A stretch of 64,000 nucleotides of DNA, taken from Oscillospiraceae bacterium (GTDB taxonomy: Bacteria; Bacillota; Clostridia; Oscillospirales; Ruminococcaceae). The notes under the pieces were generated by a model. It worked only from the letters and a program-made list of their open reading frames with translations. It had not been told where the DNA came from and did no database searches. Below are positions 29,593-39,131 of the stretch, piece after piece (positions within the stretch are counted from its first letter, which is position 1; every line of letters begins with the position of its first letter). The DNA lies in NCBI GenBank assembly GCA_017848115.1, contig JAGAKZ010000031.1, positions 62,001 through 126,000 of the forward strand, read 5' to 3'. Both the position numbers and the translations under genes were made by a program.

Positions 29593-32403
29593 TTATTTTA
29601 CAACTGCTGCACAACGTGCACAAAGAGTTGCGTGTTCTGCACATTTTCCTACTGTTTCGGAATATGTCCAGCATCTTTCACATTTTTCACCTGTTGCCTT
29701 TTCAACAGTTACTGTGATATCTGATGCCTGTCCGCTTGCACCAAGTGTCTGTGCATCAAACTCTCCGTTTCCGTCTGCAAATACTTCTACTTTTGAAACG
29801 ATGAATATCTCAGCAAGTTCACTTACCATAGCGTTTACAGTTTCAAAGTTACTTCCACAGTAAAGCTTAACGGAAGCTTCAAGTGATTTACCTATAACCT
29901 TTTCGTTTCTCTTGATTTCAAGTGCCTTATTTACAGACTGACGAAGATCATAAATAAGATTCCACTTTGCTTCAAATTCAGGTGTAACTTCTATACCGCT
30001 CTTTGCAGGCATCTGATTAAGGTAAATACTTGTTGTATCTTCGCCTTCACAATGTGGCATATAGCTCCAGATTTCCTCTGCTGTAAATGATGTGATAGGT
30101 GCAACAAGTCTTGCAACACCGCTGAGTATTCTGTACATAGCAGTCTGTGCTGCACGTCTTTCTTCTGACTTCTCACCTGTACAGTAGAGTCTGTCCTTGA
30201 TAATATCAAGATAGAAGTTGGACATTTCAGTTACACAGAAGTTATGGATAGCATGGAATACTATGTGGAATTCAAAACTTTCATAACCTGCATTTACCTT
30301 ATCAATAAGTGCATCAAGTCTTGTAATTGCCCACTTATCTATTTCTGTAAGCTTATCATCGGAAACTGCATCAGTATCAGGATCGAATCCGTCACCGTTT
30401 GAGATGTTACCGAGAATAAATCTTGCTGTATTTCTTATTTTCTTATAAGCTTCTGAAAGCTGTTTTAAAATATCCTTGGATATTCTGATATCTGAATGGT
30501 AGTCTGAAGATGCTACCCAGAGTCTTAAAATATCTGCACCAAATTCTTTTACGATTTCATCAGGCATGATACCGTTGCCGAGTGACTTGGACATCTTCTT
30601 GCCCTGACCGTCAACGACCCAGCCATGAGTGCACACGTTTTTATAAGGAGCCTTGCCCTTATATACAACTGAAGTAAGAAGTGATGACTGGAACCAGCCT
30701 CTGTACTGGTCTGCACCTTCAAGGTAGAGATCAGCAGGCCACTGAAGTTCGTCATATTCTTCCATAACAGCAGAATGTGAAACACCACTGTCAAACCATA
30801 CGTCCATGATGTCATATTCCTTTGTAAACTCGGAACAACCGCACTTACACTTTACAGTTGAAGGAATTATTTCGGAAACTTCCTTTGTCCACCATGAATC
30901 TGCGCCTTCTTTTCTGAATGTATCAGAAATAGCTGCAATAGTTTCTTCTGTTACTATTGGTTCATTACATTCTTTACAGTATATGATCGGAATAGGAACG
31001 CCCCATGTTCTCTGACGTGAGATACACCAGTCACTTCTGTCACGTACCATTCCCTTTATTCTTTCTTCGCCCCAGCCAGGGATCCAGTTTACGTCTTCGA
31101 TAGCCTTTATAGCTTTATCCTTAAAGCCGTTTACTGAACAGAACCACTGTGAAGTTGCTCTGAAGATTATCGGGCTGTTACATCTCCAGCAGTGTGGATA
31201 CTGGTGAACGATCTTTTCAATAGCCAGAAGTGCATTTACTTCTTCAAGCTTTGCTGCGATCGCCTTGTTTGCTTCATTTGTGTCCATTCCGCTAAACTCG
31301 CCTGCTTCATCTGTAAGCTTTCCGTTTGCGTCAACAGGAACTATTATTCCGATTTCAGGATAGTTACGGCATACTTCATAGTCTTCTACACCGTGACCAG
31401 GTGCTGTGTGAACACAACCTGTACCACTTTCAAGAGTTACGTGATCGCCTACGATAATAGGAGAAACTCTGTCAAAGAGAGGGTGCTTTGTCTTTATGTA
31501 TTCAAGTTCTTTACCTGTAAATCTGCCCTGAGTTTCGTATTCTTCAATACCTGCAGCTTTCATTGTAGCAGCAACGAGTTCTTCTGCCATTACATAGTAC
31601 TCATCGTTTACCTTTACAAGTGTATAGTCATATTCAGGTCCGAGACAAACTGCAAGGTTACCAGGAATAGTCCATGTAGTTGTTGTCCATATTACAAAAT
31701 AAACCTTTGAAGGATCAACACCTGCAGCTGAGAAAACACCCTTGTCATCTGTAACATTGAACTTTACATAGATTGAGTGACAATCATCATTTGAATATTC
31801 GATCTCTGCTTCTGCAAGAGCTGTCTTACAGTCAGGACACCAGTAAACAGGCTTAAGACCCTTGTACATATATCCTTCTGTAGCCATCTTTCCAAAGACT
31901 TCTATCTGTCTTGCCTCGTACTCAGGCTTGAGTGTAAGGTATGGATCGTCATAATTACCGATGCTACCGATTCTCTTGAACTGGTTCATCTGGTTCTTTA
32001 CATGACTCATGGCAAAGTCTCTGCAGTGTTTTCTGAGTTCTGCCGGAGAAACCGCACCATTTTCAACGCCAATAGCTTTGAGTGCCTTGAGTTCGATAGG
32101 AAGTCCGTGAGTATCCCAACCGGGAACATATGGAGCGCAGAAACCGCTCATATTTTTGTACTTTATTATAAAATCCTTGAGAATCTTGTTAAGAGCTGTT
32201 CCAAGGTGGATCTCACCGTTTGCATATGGAGGTCCGTCATGAAGTATGTAAAGTGGCTTACCTTCATTTTTCTCAATCATTTTGTAGTAAAGTCTTTCAG
32301 ACTCCCACTTTTTCAAAGTTTCTGGTTCTTTTGTAGGCAGATTTCCTCTCATAGGGAAGTCTGTCTTAGGTAAATTTAAAGTATTGTTATAATCCTGAGA
32401 CAT
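29593..32403 (-). CDS. ileS: Isoleucine--tRNA ligase
   Basis: This 936-residue class I synthetase charges tRNA(Ile) and edits valine. The HIGH motif is HLGT in PPYANGEIHLGTALN (about 57-71), the KMSKS motif is GKKMSKSLGN (about 600-609), and a C-terminal zinc finger reads CERCWTYSETVGKC then CARC. The zinc-ending form of about 930 residues is the bacterial type. It lies between divIVA and lspA, as in Bacillus and Clostridia. Only 41 bp separate it from divIVA, with no T-box leader, so it depends on the cluster's upstream promoters. Confidence 0.97.
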   Translation of the reverse strand: MSQDYNNTLNLPKTDFPMRGNLPTKEPETLKKWESERLYYKMIEKNEGKPLYILHDGPPYANGEIHLGTALNKILKDFIIKYKNMSGFCAPYVPGWDTHGLPIELKALKAIGVENGAVSPAELRKHCRDFAMSHVKNQMNQFKRIGSIGNYDDPYLTLKPEYEARQIEVFGKMATEGYMYKGLKPVYWCPDCKTALAEAEIEYSNDDCHSIYVKFNVTDDKGVFSAAGVDPSKVYFVIWTTTTWTIPGNLAVCLGPEYDYTLVKVNDEYYVMAEELVAATMKAAGIEEYETQGRFTGKELEYIKTKHPLFDRVSPIIVGDHVTLESGTGCVHTAPGHGVEDYEVCRNYPEIGIIVPVDANGKLTDEAGEFSGMDTNEANKAIAAKLEEVNALLAIEKIVHQYPHCWRCNSPIIFRATSQWFCSVNGFKDKAIKAIEDVNWIPGWGEERIKGMVRDRSDWCISRQRTWGVPIPIIYCKECNEPIVTEETIAAISDTFRKEGADSWWTKEVSEIIPSTVKCKCGCSEFTKEYDIMDVWFDSGVSHSAVMEEYDELQWPADLYLEGADQYRGWFQSSLLTSVVYKGKAPYKNVCTHGWVVDGQGKKMSKSLGNGIMPDEIVKEFGADILRLWVASSDYHSDIRISKDILKQLSEAYKKIRNTARFILGNISNGDGFDPDTDAVSDDKLTEIDKWAITRLDALIDKVNAGYESFEFHIVFHAIHNFCVTEMSNFYLDIIKDRLYCTGEKSEERRAAQTAMYRILSGVARLVAPITSFTAEEIWSYMPHCEGEDTTSIYLNQMPAKSGIEVTPEFEAKWNLIYDLRQSVNKALEIKRNEKVIGKSLEASVKLYCGSNFETVNAMVSELAEIFIVSKVEVFADGNGEFDAQTLGASGQASDITVTVEKATGEKCERCWTYSETVGKCAEHATLCARCAAVVK

Positions 32404-32444
32404 TTTATAATCTTCCTTTACTGGTTATCATATATAAATTTATG

Positions 32445-33164
32445 TTACTTATTATTATTCTGCTGTCCGAACTGAAGTTCAGCATACTTGTTATCGCCTG
32501 TACCTGCGCCTATTACAGGTATAGACTGTGTTCTGAACGGATCAGGTTTTTCAACAGGTTCCTGATTTTCAGGTGCATAAGAAGGTGAAGGTGAAGGTGA
32601 TGACGGCTGTACAGGAATATCAACTTTTACAGCTTCTTCTTCCTGCACTGCTACTTCTACTTCATCATCTTCTTCGTCTTCGTCCTCATCTACCTGTGGC
32701 ATAGATGATATCATTTCAAGATGCGACTTATACATATCAAAAAGATTTTTCTTAAATTCGGAAACCTGCTTTTGCATATATGAAAGGTTATCCTGTTCTT
32801 TTTTCAACTCTGCCTTTACTTCTTCAACGGCTTTTTTTGAATCCATTGTCGCATCGCTTATTATTTTTTCGCTTTCACGCTTCGCTTTTTCTATTATTTC
32901 CTCAGCTTTTGTATTTGCTTCGGTAACAACACGATGTCCTTCTTTTTGTGCAAAAAGAAGTGCGTCTTTTACTGCATCTTCATCTTTTCTGTATTCTCTT
33001 ACTTTGTCAGCAAGAACCTGAAGTTTTGTGTTTATCTCTTCATTATCCTTTTCAAGTTGAGAATAATCAGCAGCCAGTTCATTCAGAAATCCGTCAACAT
33101 CTTCCTGCTTATATCCGAACGCTGCCTTTTCGAATTTTTGACTGTTTATGTCACTTGCCTTCAT
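32445..33164 (-). CDS. divIVA: Cell division initiation protein DivIVA
   Basis: This 239-residue coiled-coil protein marks negatively curved membrane at poles and septa. The N-terminal membrane-binding domain is present: INSQKFEKAAFGYKQEDVDG (about 6-25) followed by FLNELA. A long coiled coil runs to about 150. The C-terminus is a disordered acidic then Pro/Ser-rich tail (EDEDEEDDEVEV, QPSSPSPSPS), longer than in Bacillus. ATG 33164 follows GAGGTG at a 9-nt gap; the in-frame GTG at 33176 overlaps that site. It sits between sepF and ileS. Confidence 0.93.
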   Translation of the reverse strand: MKASDINSQKFEKAAFGYKQEDVDGFLNELAADYSQLEKDNEEINTKLQVLADKVREYRKDEDAVKDALLFAQKEGHRVVTEANTKAEEIIEKAKRESEKIISDATMDSKKAVEEVKAELKKEQDNLSYMQKQVSEFKKNLFDMYKSHLEMISSMPQVDEDEDEEDDEVEVAVQEEEAVKVDIPVQPSSPSPSPSYAPENQEPVEKPDPFRTQSIPVIGAGTGDNKYAELQFGQQNNNK

Positions 33165-33232
33165 CAACTCTATCACCTCTTAAAATAATACTATTTCCGT
33201 CTGCGTAGGAAACTCCAAAAATATTATGTAGC

Positions 33233-33697
33233 TTAAATAATTACCCCGTTATTTTCAAGCTCGCCCACCAGATCTTCACCTATAAAACCAACATTGTAAG
33301 GTGTAATGATATAAGTAAGATTTGCTACCGGCTTAAGGCTTCCGCCATTTGCATATGCAACACCAACAAGAAAATCTATGATTCTTCTCTTGTTTTCAGA
33401 AGATGCTGTTTCAAGGTTAAGAACAACTGTCTTCTTTGCTATAAGGTGATCTGCTATCTGTTTTGCATCTGTAAATACTTCCGGTTTAACCAGAACTACC
33501 TGTAACTGTGCTGTCGCTTGAATATTCACTACTTTATTCCTCTTCTCATCAGGTGTTTCTATCATCTCGCTTGGCTGTGGCTGGTGTATCTGATGTGTTG
33601 CTACCGGCTGCATCTCCTGCTTTGGAGCTTCAGGCTGATAATCATCCTCCTGTTCCGGTGGTAAAAAGAAATCCTTCAAACTATCTAAAAGCTTCAT
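33233..33697 (-). CDS. sepF: Cell division protein SepF
   Basis: This 154-residue FtsZ-binding protein helps shape and anchor the division ring. An N-terminal amphipathic helix (MKLLDSLKDFFLPP) should bind membrane. A Gln/Pro-rich linker with His follows, then the SepF domain from about residue 70 with VVLNLETASSENKRRIIDFL and GVAYANGGSLKPVANLTYII. The start ATG 33697 has AAAGGAAAAA upstream. A separate ATG immediately followed by a stop (ATGTAATG) sits just before it. A long structured leader lies upstream. Confidence 0.93.
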   Translation of the reverse strand: MKLLDSLKDFFLPPEQEDDYQPEAPKQEMQPVATHQIHQPQPSEMIETPDEKRNKVVNIQATAQLQVVLVKPEVFTDAKQIADHLIAKKTVVLNLETASSENKRRIIDFLVGVAYANGGSLKPVANLTYIITPYNVGFIGEDLVGELENNGVII

Positions 33698-33714
33698 TAC
33701 ATTTTTTCCTTTCC

Positions 33715-33783
33715 TCGCACATAAAATAAATAGAGAATTTATAACCTGCTTTTATCATCATGTGCGACCAAATGATAAAAAGC
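33715..33783 (-). promoter_or_regulatory. Candidate pseudoknot in the sepF 5' leader
   Basis: On the minus-strand RNA, stem 1 pairs 33783-33772 with 33758-33748 (11 bp, one bulge). Its loop holds TCGCACAT (33767-33760), which is perfectly complementary to ATGTGCGA (33722-33715) just upstream of the sepF ribosome site. The geometry (4-nt and 25-nt loops) fits an H-type pseudoknot that could gate translation. No known riboswitch class is recognised. Confidence 0.4.
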
Positions 33784-33805
33784 CATACAAACAATTTTAA
33801 AAATG

Positions 33806-34501
33806 TCACTTATACACTCTTGCACCGAAAAGTGCACTGCCGATACGAATCATTGTAGAACCATATCGAACTGCTGTTTCATAATCACCTGACATTCCCA
33901 TAGACAAATGACTCATATTAATATTATCTATTTTTTTCTCTGAAATGTCAATATATATTTTTTGCATATTATATAAAAATTTTTCAGACTCAAAAACAGG
34001 CGGAACTGTCATAAGTCCACAAACTTTGATATTTCTTAACTCTGAAAGCTCATAAAGCATTTCTGTAAGCCTGTCCGGTGATACGCCGCCTTTTGCTTCC
34101 TCCCCGGCGATATTCACTTCGACAAGTACGTTTTGTACTTTTTTTGCACGTTCTGCGTGCTTATCAATTTCAAGAGCAAGTTTTACACTGTCCACTGACT
34201 GTATCATATCAACGCTGTCTACTATGTATTTAACTTTATTTGTCTGTAACTGACCGATAAAGTGAACCGATGCAGGAGAATAAAACTCTTTTTTTGAAAG
34301 ATACTCCTGTACCCTGTTTTCTCCGAGTATTTTTATACCGCATGAAGATATCGCATAATTCACAACTTCTGGAGATATTGTTTTGGTGACTGCCATTATA
34401 TCAATATTTTCTCCGGAACGATTGTATTTTTCTTTAGCTTCATTAAGATTAAATACTATCCTTTTATAGTTTTCATCAATATAATCAAACTGTGTTCTCA
34501 T
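33806..34501 (-). CDS. PLP homeostasis protein (YggS/YlmE family)
   Basis: This 231-residue protein is a PLP-binding alanine-racemase-fold barrel that carries and balances pyridoxal phosphate rather than catalysing a reaction. The PLP lysine is in IMAVTKTISPEVV (about residue 40), and HFIGQLQTNK and LSMGMSGDYETAVRYGSTMIRIGSALFG form the phosphate-binding end. Its ATG overlaps the HlyD-like stop by four bases (ATGA), so translation is coupled. It is upstream of sepF, matching ylmE in the Bacillus division cluster. Confidence 0.94.
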   Translation of the reverse strand: MRTQFDYIDENYKRIVFNLNEAKEKYNRSGENIDIMAVTKTISPEVVNYAISSCGIKILGENRVQEYLSKKEFYSPASVHFIGQLQTNKVKYIVDSVDMIQSVDSVKLALEIDKHAERAKKVQNVLVEVNIAGEEAKGGVSPDRLTEMLYELSELRNIKVCGLMTVPPVFESEKFLYNMQKIYIDISEKKIDNINMSHLSMGMSGDYETAVRYGSTMIRIGSALFGARVYK

Positions 34502-35736
34502 CTCAAGGACATACCTCCAACAATAGTATCATCATAGAGCTGAACATATTCGCTGTCCGAAACTATTTTTGAAACAACGTAATCATCGGCACTGAAAACA
34601 GGATCAATCTTTTTGAAGTCTACTTTTTCGCCGTGTTTTACATACACACCCTTTACCGGAACAGTCTGAACCGATGTAACACCGTTTTCAGTTACTTCCT
34701 GTTCCATGTCTCTTATCTGTATCGCTTCTCGTGAAATCCTGATCCCTTTATATTCCTCGCCCTGAATTTCTACATTTTCAACTCTGTGCTGTACAAAATC
34801 ATGCGACATATCTGTGCATACAAGCGTTATAATTTTTTCATTTCCATCATCACTGTCACGTATGCTTTCTATCTCAGCTACAAGTGTATTGTCACTTGAT
34901 GGAAAGTATAGATCAACTGTATCCCCAAGTGAGAGCCAGTCAGTTTTTTCAACAACGCCTACAATATACCACTTGTATCCGCTTATCAATTTTCCTACCG
35001 GCGTTCTTCCGTCACTGGTTTCATTTGTATCACTTATACTTTTTATCTGTGAAGAAGTAAGCTCCTGAGATTTATTATAATCAAGATATCCCTCATATCC
35101 GTCAACCCTGCTCGTAAAATATGCAGAGTACGGAACTTCTATGCTGTCACGCGGAGGTTCAAGCTTACTTTCAAGCTCATATTTTTCTGCTTCAAGCCCG
35201 GCTATCTTATCCGACAGCGAATCTATCTCATCAGTTACATACTGAAGAGTACTCATGTATATCAGTATTTCTTGCTTTGCATCAAAAAGAGCAAGAAAGT
35301 CTTTTTTCTCTTTACCAAACATTATATCCTGATATGCCTGTTCAATCAGCGAAGATAAATATGCCGGCTGAGATATTTCCTGAGTTCCCGGATTTTGTAT
35401 CTTGTTAAGTATTGCAATCTCGGAATCTATAGCTTCTATTCTTTCGTTTAATTGTATCTGCTTATCATCAGCATAAATATATGCCGCTGTCTCGCCTATA
35501 CTGAGTCTTCCGCCATCATCTACCGCATAGCCCACAACACCGTCTCCGTCATAATAAAGGACTTCTTCATCTCTGACATATACGCCCTTAAAAGAAATTG
35601 AGTGTGATGCCGAAACAGCTACAGCGGTTTCTGTTACATAGTCATTTTCAAAAAGATGAATTATAACATTTATCACAGTCAACGTCATAAACAAGACAAG
35701 AATCGCTAAAAGCAGCTTTGCAGTACGGGTATTCAT
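34498..35736 (-). CDS. HlyD-like membrane adaptor protein
   Basis: This 412-residue protein has an N-terminal membrane helix (about 7-28), a split beta-barrel/lipoyl region (about 38-90), a coiled-coil hairpin (about 90-200) and a C-terminal beta domain, the layout of HlyD or membrane-fusion adaptors. No ABC exporter or outer pump gene is beside it. In Clostridia related genes commonly sit before yggS in the division cluster, so a role in wall or septum biology is possible but unproven. It starts at the last base of the hfq stop (TAATG) and overlaps yggS by four bases. Confidence 0.75.
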   Translation of the reverse strand: MNTRTAKLLLAILVLFMTLTVINVIIHLFENDYVTETAVAVSASHSISFKGVYVRDEEVLYYDGDGVVGYAVDDGGRLSIGETAAYIYADDKQIQLNERIEAIDSEIAILNKIQNPGTQEISQPAYLSSLIEQAYQDIMFGKEKKDFLALFDAKQEILIYMSTLQYVTDEIDSLSDKIAGLEAEKYELESKLEPPRDSIEVPYSAYFTSRVDGYEGYLDYNKSQELTSSQIKSISDTNETSDGRTPVGKLISGYKWYIVGVVEKTDWLSLGDTVDLYFPSSDNTLVAEIESIRDSDDGNEKIITLVCTDMSHDFVQHRVENVEIQGEEYKGIRISREAIQIRDMEQEVTENGVTSVQTVPVKGVYVKHGEKVDFKKIDPVFSADDYVVSKIVSDSEYVQLYDDTIVGGMSLR

Positions 35737-35987
35737 TATTCTGCCTTTTCAGCCTGTGAAGCGCTACTGTCAAGTATTGAAATATGTCTTGAAGGCATAA
35801 TGGTCGATATAGCATGCTTATAAACCATCTGCTGTCTTCCGTCACAGTCAAGAATAACAATATAGCTATCAAAGCCCTTTACTACACCCTTAAACTGAAA
35901 ACCATTTGTAAGATAAATTGTGATCATTATCTTTTCTTTTCTTGCCTGATTCAAAAAAACGTCTTGTAAGTTCAACTGTTTATTCAT
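35736..35987 (-). CDS. hfq: RNA chaperone Hfq
   Basis: This 83-residue protein forms hexameric rings that bind small RNAs and mRNAs. The Sm1 motif is visible ([35 protein letters not shown]) and the Sm2 motif ends in YKHAIST, all in the right order for Hfq. The short C-terminal tail ([10 protein letters not shown]) is typical of Gram-positive forms. It follows miaA, the same order as in many bacteria, but after a 138-bp gap with a terminator-like hairpin, so it may have its own weak promoter. Confidence 0.95.
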   Translation of the reverse strand: MNKQLNLQDVFLNQARKEKIMITIYLTNGFQFKGVVKGFDSYIVILDCDGRQQMVYKHAISTIMPSRHISILDSSASQAEKAE

Positions 35988-36061
35988 AATATAACTCCAT
36001 TCTTTGCAGATAAAATAAAATAAATAAAATCAAAAATCACGTCCTCTGCAAAAGACTGATT

Positions 36062-36099
36062 TAAAAAAACTTATCAAAGAAATCAATAAATTTTCTTTG
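36062..36099 (-). terminator. Terminator-like hairpin after miaA
   Basis: CAAAGAAA / TTTCTTTG (8 bp) is followed on the minus strand by a T7 run. A second inverted repeat, TTTGCAGA / TCTGCAAA (36003-36052), lies closer to hfq. Confidence 0.55.
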
Positions 36100-36125
36100 T
36101 TTATAATTACGCATCTTTTATTATA

Positions 36126-37067
36126 TCATATATTTCTCTGTTTGGCTATAATATTTTCACATTTTTTTATAAAAAAATTTATATCTGAATTTTCGTCCGC
36201 TTCTATCCAGTTCACATCAGGTTTATTTCGAAACCATGTAAGCTGTCTTTTGGCGTATCTGCGTGTTTCCTGCTTTATCTTTTCTATACACTCATCAAGA
36301 GTCGCAGTATTTTCAAAATATGGTATCAATTCCTTGCAACCTATCGCCTGATGTGCAGTTTTTATTTTTCCGCTCTCTTTATAAACTTCATATGCCTCAT
36401 CAAGCAGACCGTTTTCAAGCATGATATCGACACGTCTGTTTATTCTGTCATACAGATGCTGACGGTCGGTGTAAGTAAGTGCGGTCACTGTAAAATCATA
36501 TGGTGATTTTTGTGAAAGGCTCTCTTTTTTGTAGTCACTGAGTTTCTTTCCTGTAACTTCATATACTTCAAGAGCACGTATAACTCTTGAAAGATTATTA
36601 TGATGCAGTTCAGATGCAGTTTCGGGATCGCACTCTGAAAGCTTGCTTAAAAGATATTCGTTTCCGTAAAGCTGTGCCTCTTCTTTTAAACGTGCCCTTA
36701 CACTTTCATCACTTTTTATATCGGCAAACTGAACATTATTTATAAATGATGAAATATAAAGCCCTGTTCCGCCTACGATTATCGGCTTTTTACCTCTTGA
36801 AATAATATCTTCTGCCACAGCATTTGCCATTTCCACATAATCAGCAACAGAAAAACTTTCTGTCCTGTCAAGAAAACCTATAAGATGATGAGGCACTTCA
36901 CTCATCTCATCTTTTGTAGGCTTTGCGGTAGCTATATCCATACCCTTGTATATCTGCATAGAATCAGCTGATATAACTTCACCGTCAAGTCTTTTTGCCA
37001 TTTCTACTCCGAGAGCAGTCTTTCCTGAAGCTGTAGGCCCTGTTATAACAAGTATATTGGTTTTCAT
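36126..37067 (-). CDS. miaA: tRNA dimethylallyltransferase
   Basis: This 313-residue enzyme adds dimethylallyl to A37 of tRNAs that read UNN codons. Walker A is ITGPTASGKTALG (about 7-19), DSMQIYKGMDIATAKP holds the catalytic Asp, and VGGTGLYISSF is the family motif. The C-terminal QLTWFRNKPDVNWIE is typical. MiaB, which acts on its product, is encoded earlier in the same cluster. It starts 11 bp after mutL. Confidence 0.96.
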   Translation of the reverse strand: MKTNILVITGPTASGKTALGVEMAKRLDGEVISADSMQIYKGMDIATAKPTKDEMSEVPHHLIGFLDRTESFSVADYVEMANAVAEDIISRGKKPIIVGGTGLYISSFINNVQFADIKSDESVRARLKEEAQLYGNEYLLSKLSECDPETASELHHNNLSRVIRALEVYEVTGKKLSDYKKESLSQKSPYDFTVTALTYTDRQHLYDRINRRVDIMLENGLLDEAYEVYKESGKIKTAHQAIGCKELIPYFENTATLDECIEKIKQETRRYAKRQLTWFRNKPDVNWIEADENSDINFFIKKCENIIAKQRNI

Positions 37068-37078
37068 AAAAAAGCCTC

Positions 37079-39103
37079 CTACACTTTTCGTCTGAACTGT
37101 TTTTCAAGTTCATATTTTGTTATCACAAACATTACCGGTCTGCCATGAGGACAATGTCTTATATTTTCATCGTTATACACATCATTTACCAGTTTTTCAA
37201 GCTCAAGAGAACTGTTTTTGTCATTCATTTTTATTGCGGCTTTGCAAGCTACTGTATGAAGTATATCATCTATAGCTTCGGGACGCGGGTCAAGCTTGTT
37301 TTTTCTGAAGTTTTCCGCAAGTTCAGGAATAAGCTCATCAGGATTCAGATGCGCGATGATAGACGGTAAAGCCTTGACTGTTACATACGGACTGTTTGTA
37401 AGATCAAGAGAAAATCCCATTTTTTCAAGTAGCTCGCGATTTTCAGAAAGTGCATCTGCTTCATCAAGCGACAGCAGTATGCCTTCCGCACACATTATAA
37501 GCTGACTTGACTCATATCCCTGTTTTTTGAGTCTTTCAAATATTATACGTTCATGAGCCGCATGCTTGTCAACGATAACTATTTTGTCATCTATTTCCGA
37601 AATAATATATCCTTTAAAAGCCTCGCCTATATAACGAAGTTCTTTTTTCTCCTCAGCCGGCTTAACAATTTTTTCAGGTTCAGGCTCTGTTTTTTGAAGT
37701 GATGCTCTGTTTATATAGCTAAAGTTTTCAACTTTTTCTTCATTTTTTACAGGTTCTTCTATACGGCTGTGAACAATCGGTTTTATGGGAGAGTTTTCTT
37801 TTATAACAGCTGTATATGCAGGTACTGCCGAAAGATTTTGTGGTCTGACATTATTATTTTCAAACAGGTTTTCAGGCTTTTCGGGCTTAGTATTATTGCA
37901 TACAAAAACTTCATCAACAGTCTGCTGTGACTGCTCTGCCTTATTTTCTTTGAAAACTTCTTTTGAAATATCAGAAACAACATTCTGTAAAGGCGGTTTT
38001 TCAGATTTTTCAGGTACTACAGGAATTTCCGGCTGATAAACTTCTTCTTTTTCACTCTCGCTTGCAGAGCTTTTTGAAAATGCGGTCTTTTCAAGTTCAA
38101 AATCATATATCATACCTGCCTTCATAAGTGCTGACTTTACAGCAAAATAAATGCAGTTATAAATAGGCTTATCATCTGAAAAACGCACTTCAACCTTTGC
38201 AGGATGAACATTTACATCTACCGTATCGGGTGCAAGCCCTATTTTCAGTACACAAGCAGGAAATTTTCCCACCATTATGACGCCTTTATATGCTTCCTCA
38301 AGCGCTGATGCACACACCTGTGATTTTATATATCTCTCGTTTACAAAAAAATTCTGAAAAACTCTGTTTGCCTTGGAATACAGTGGTTTTACACAATAAC
38401 CGCTCACTCTTATACCATCAAGTTCATAATCCACTTCTATCATATCTGCCGCAAAATTTTTTCCGTATACGGCAAATATAGACGAATACAGATTTCCGTC
38501 ACCTGACGTACTGAGTTCTGCTTTGTTGTCCCTTATCATACGAAATGATATTTCGGGGTGGGAAAGTGCTATCTTGTCAACTATACTGCTGACCATGTTT
38601 CCCTCAACAGTGTCCTTTTTCATAAATTTCTGTCTGGCAGGAACGTTGTAGAAAAGATCACGTATTATTATTGTCGTACCGTCAGGACAGCCTGTTTTTT
38701 CATGCATAACTTCCTGTGAACCTTCTGTTATGTAATGTGTTCCGAGTTCATCATCTTTTTGTTTTGTCATTATCTCCACTTTTGATACGGCACACACCGA
38801 TGCAAGCGCCTCGCCTCTGAAACCAAGAGTAAGAATACTGTTAAGATCTTCTCTTGATGTTATCTTGCTTGTCGCATGTCTTAAAAATGCCTTCGGAACA
38901 TCATCAAATGCTATACCGCAACCATCATCCGTAACTCGTATAAAAGTAGAACCGCCACGTTTTATCTCAACAGTTATATGCCTCGCACCTGCATCTATGG
39001 AATTTTCGATAAGTTCTTTTATAACAGATGACGGTCTTTCAATAACTTCACCTGCTGCAATAAGTTCGGAAATTTCTTTGCTTAAAAGATTTATTGCCGG
39101 CAC
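37079..39103 (-). CDS. mutL: DNA mismatch repair protein MutL (endonuclease type)
   Basis: This 674-residue protein couples mismatch recognition by MutS to strand nicking. The GHKL ATPase motifs are ELIENSIDAGA, DDGCGI and TLGFRGEAL. A long, poorly conserved linker (about 340-490) follows. The C-terminal endonuclease metal motif is present as DKHAAHERIIFE (usual first residues DQHA), with CPHGRP near the end, so this is the nicking form used by bacteria without MutH. The start is a GTG at 39103 after GGAGTGAG. It follows mutS by 28 bp. Confidence 0.96.
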   Translation of the reverse strand: MPAINLLSKEISELIAAGEVIERPSSVIKELIENSIDAGARHITVEIKRGGSTFIRVTDDGCGIAFDDVPKAFLRHATSKITSREDLNSILTLGFRGEALASVCAVSKVEIMTKQKDDELGTHYITEGSQEVMHEKTGCPDGTTIIIRDLFYNVPARQKFMKKDTVEGNMVSSIVDKIALSHPEISFRMIRDNKAELSTSGDGNLYSSIFAVYGKNFAADMIEVDYELDGIRVSGYCVKPLYSKANRVFQNFFVNERYIKSQVCASALEEAYKGVIMVGKFPACVLKIGLAPDTVDVNVHPAKVEVRFSDDKPIYNCIYFAVKSALMKAGMIYDFELEKTAFSKSSASESEKEEVYQPEIPVVPEKSEKPPLQNVVSDISKEVFKENKAEQSQQTVDEVFVCNNTKPEKPENLFENNNVRPQNLSAVPAYTAVIKENSPIKPIVHSRIEEPVKNEEKVENFSYINRASLQKTEPEPEKIVKPAEEKKELRYIGEAFKGYIISEIDDKIVIVDKHAAHERIIFERLKKQGYESSQLIMCAEGILLSLDEADALSENRELLEKMGFSLDLTNSPYVTVKALPSIIAHLNPDELIPELAENFRKNKLDPRPEAIDDILHTVACKAAIKMNDKNSSLELEKLVNDVYNDENIRHCPHGRPVMFVITKYELEKQFRRKV

Positions 39104-39131
39104 AAACTCACTCCCTTTTTCTTAACTTTTC

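Noticed and set aside
31192-31710. 172-codon plus-strand open frame inside ileS
   Set aside because: Antisense to a conserved synthetase and composition typical of shadow frames.
32404-32444. T-box leader for ileS
   Set aside because: Only 41 bp separate divIVA and ileS, too short for a T-box.
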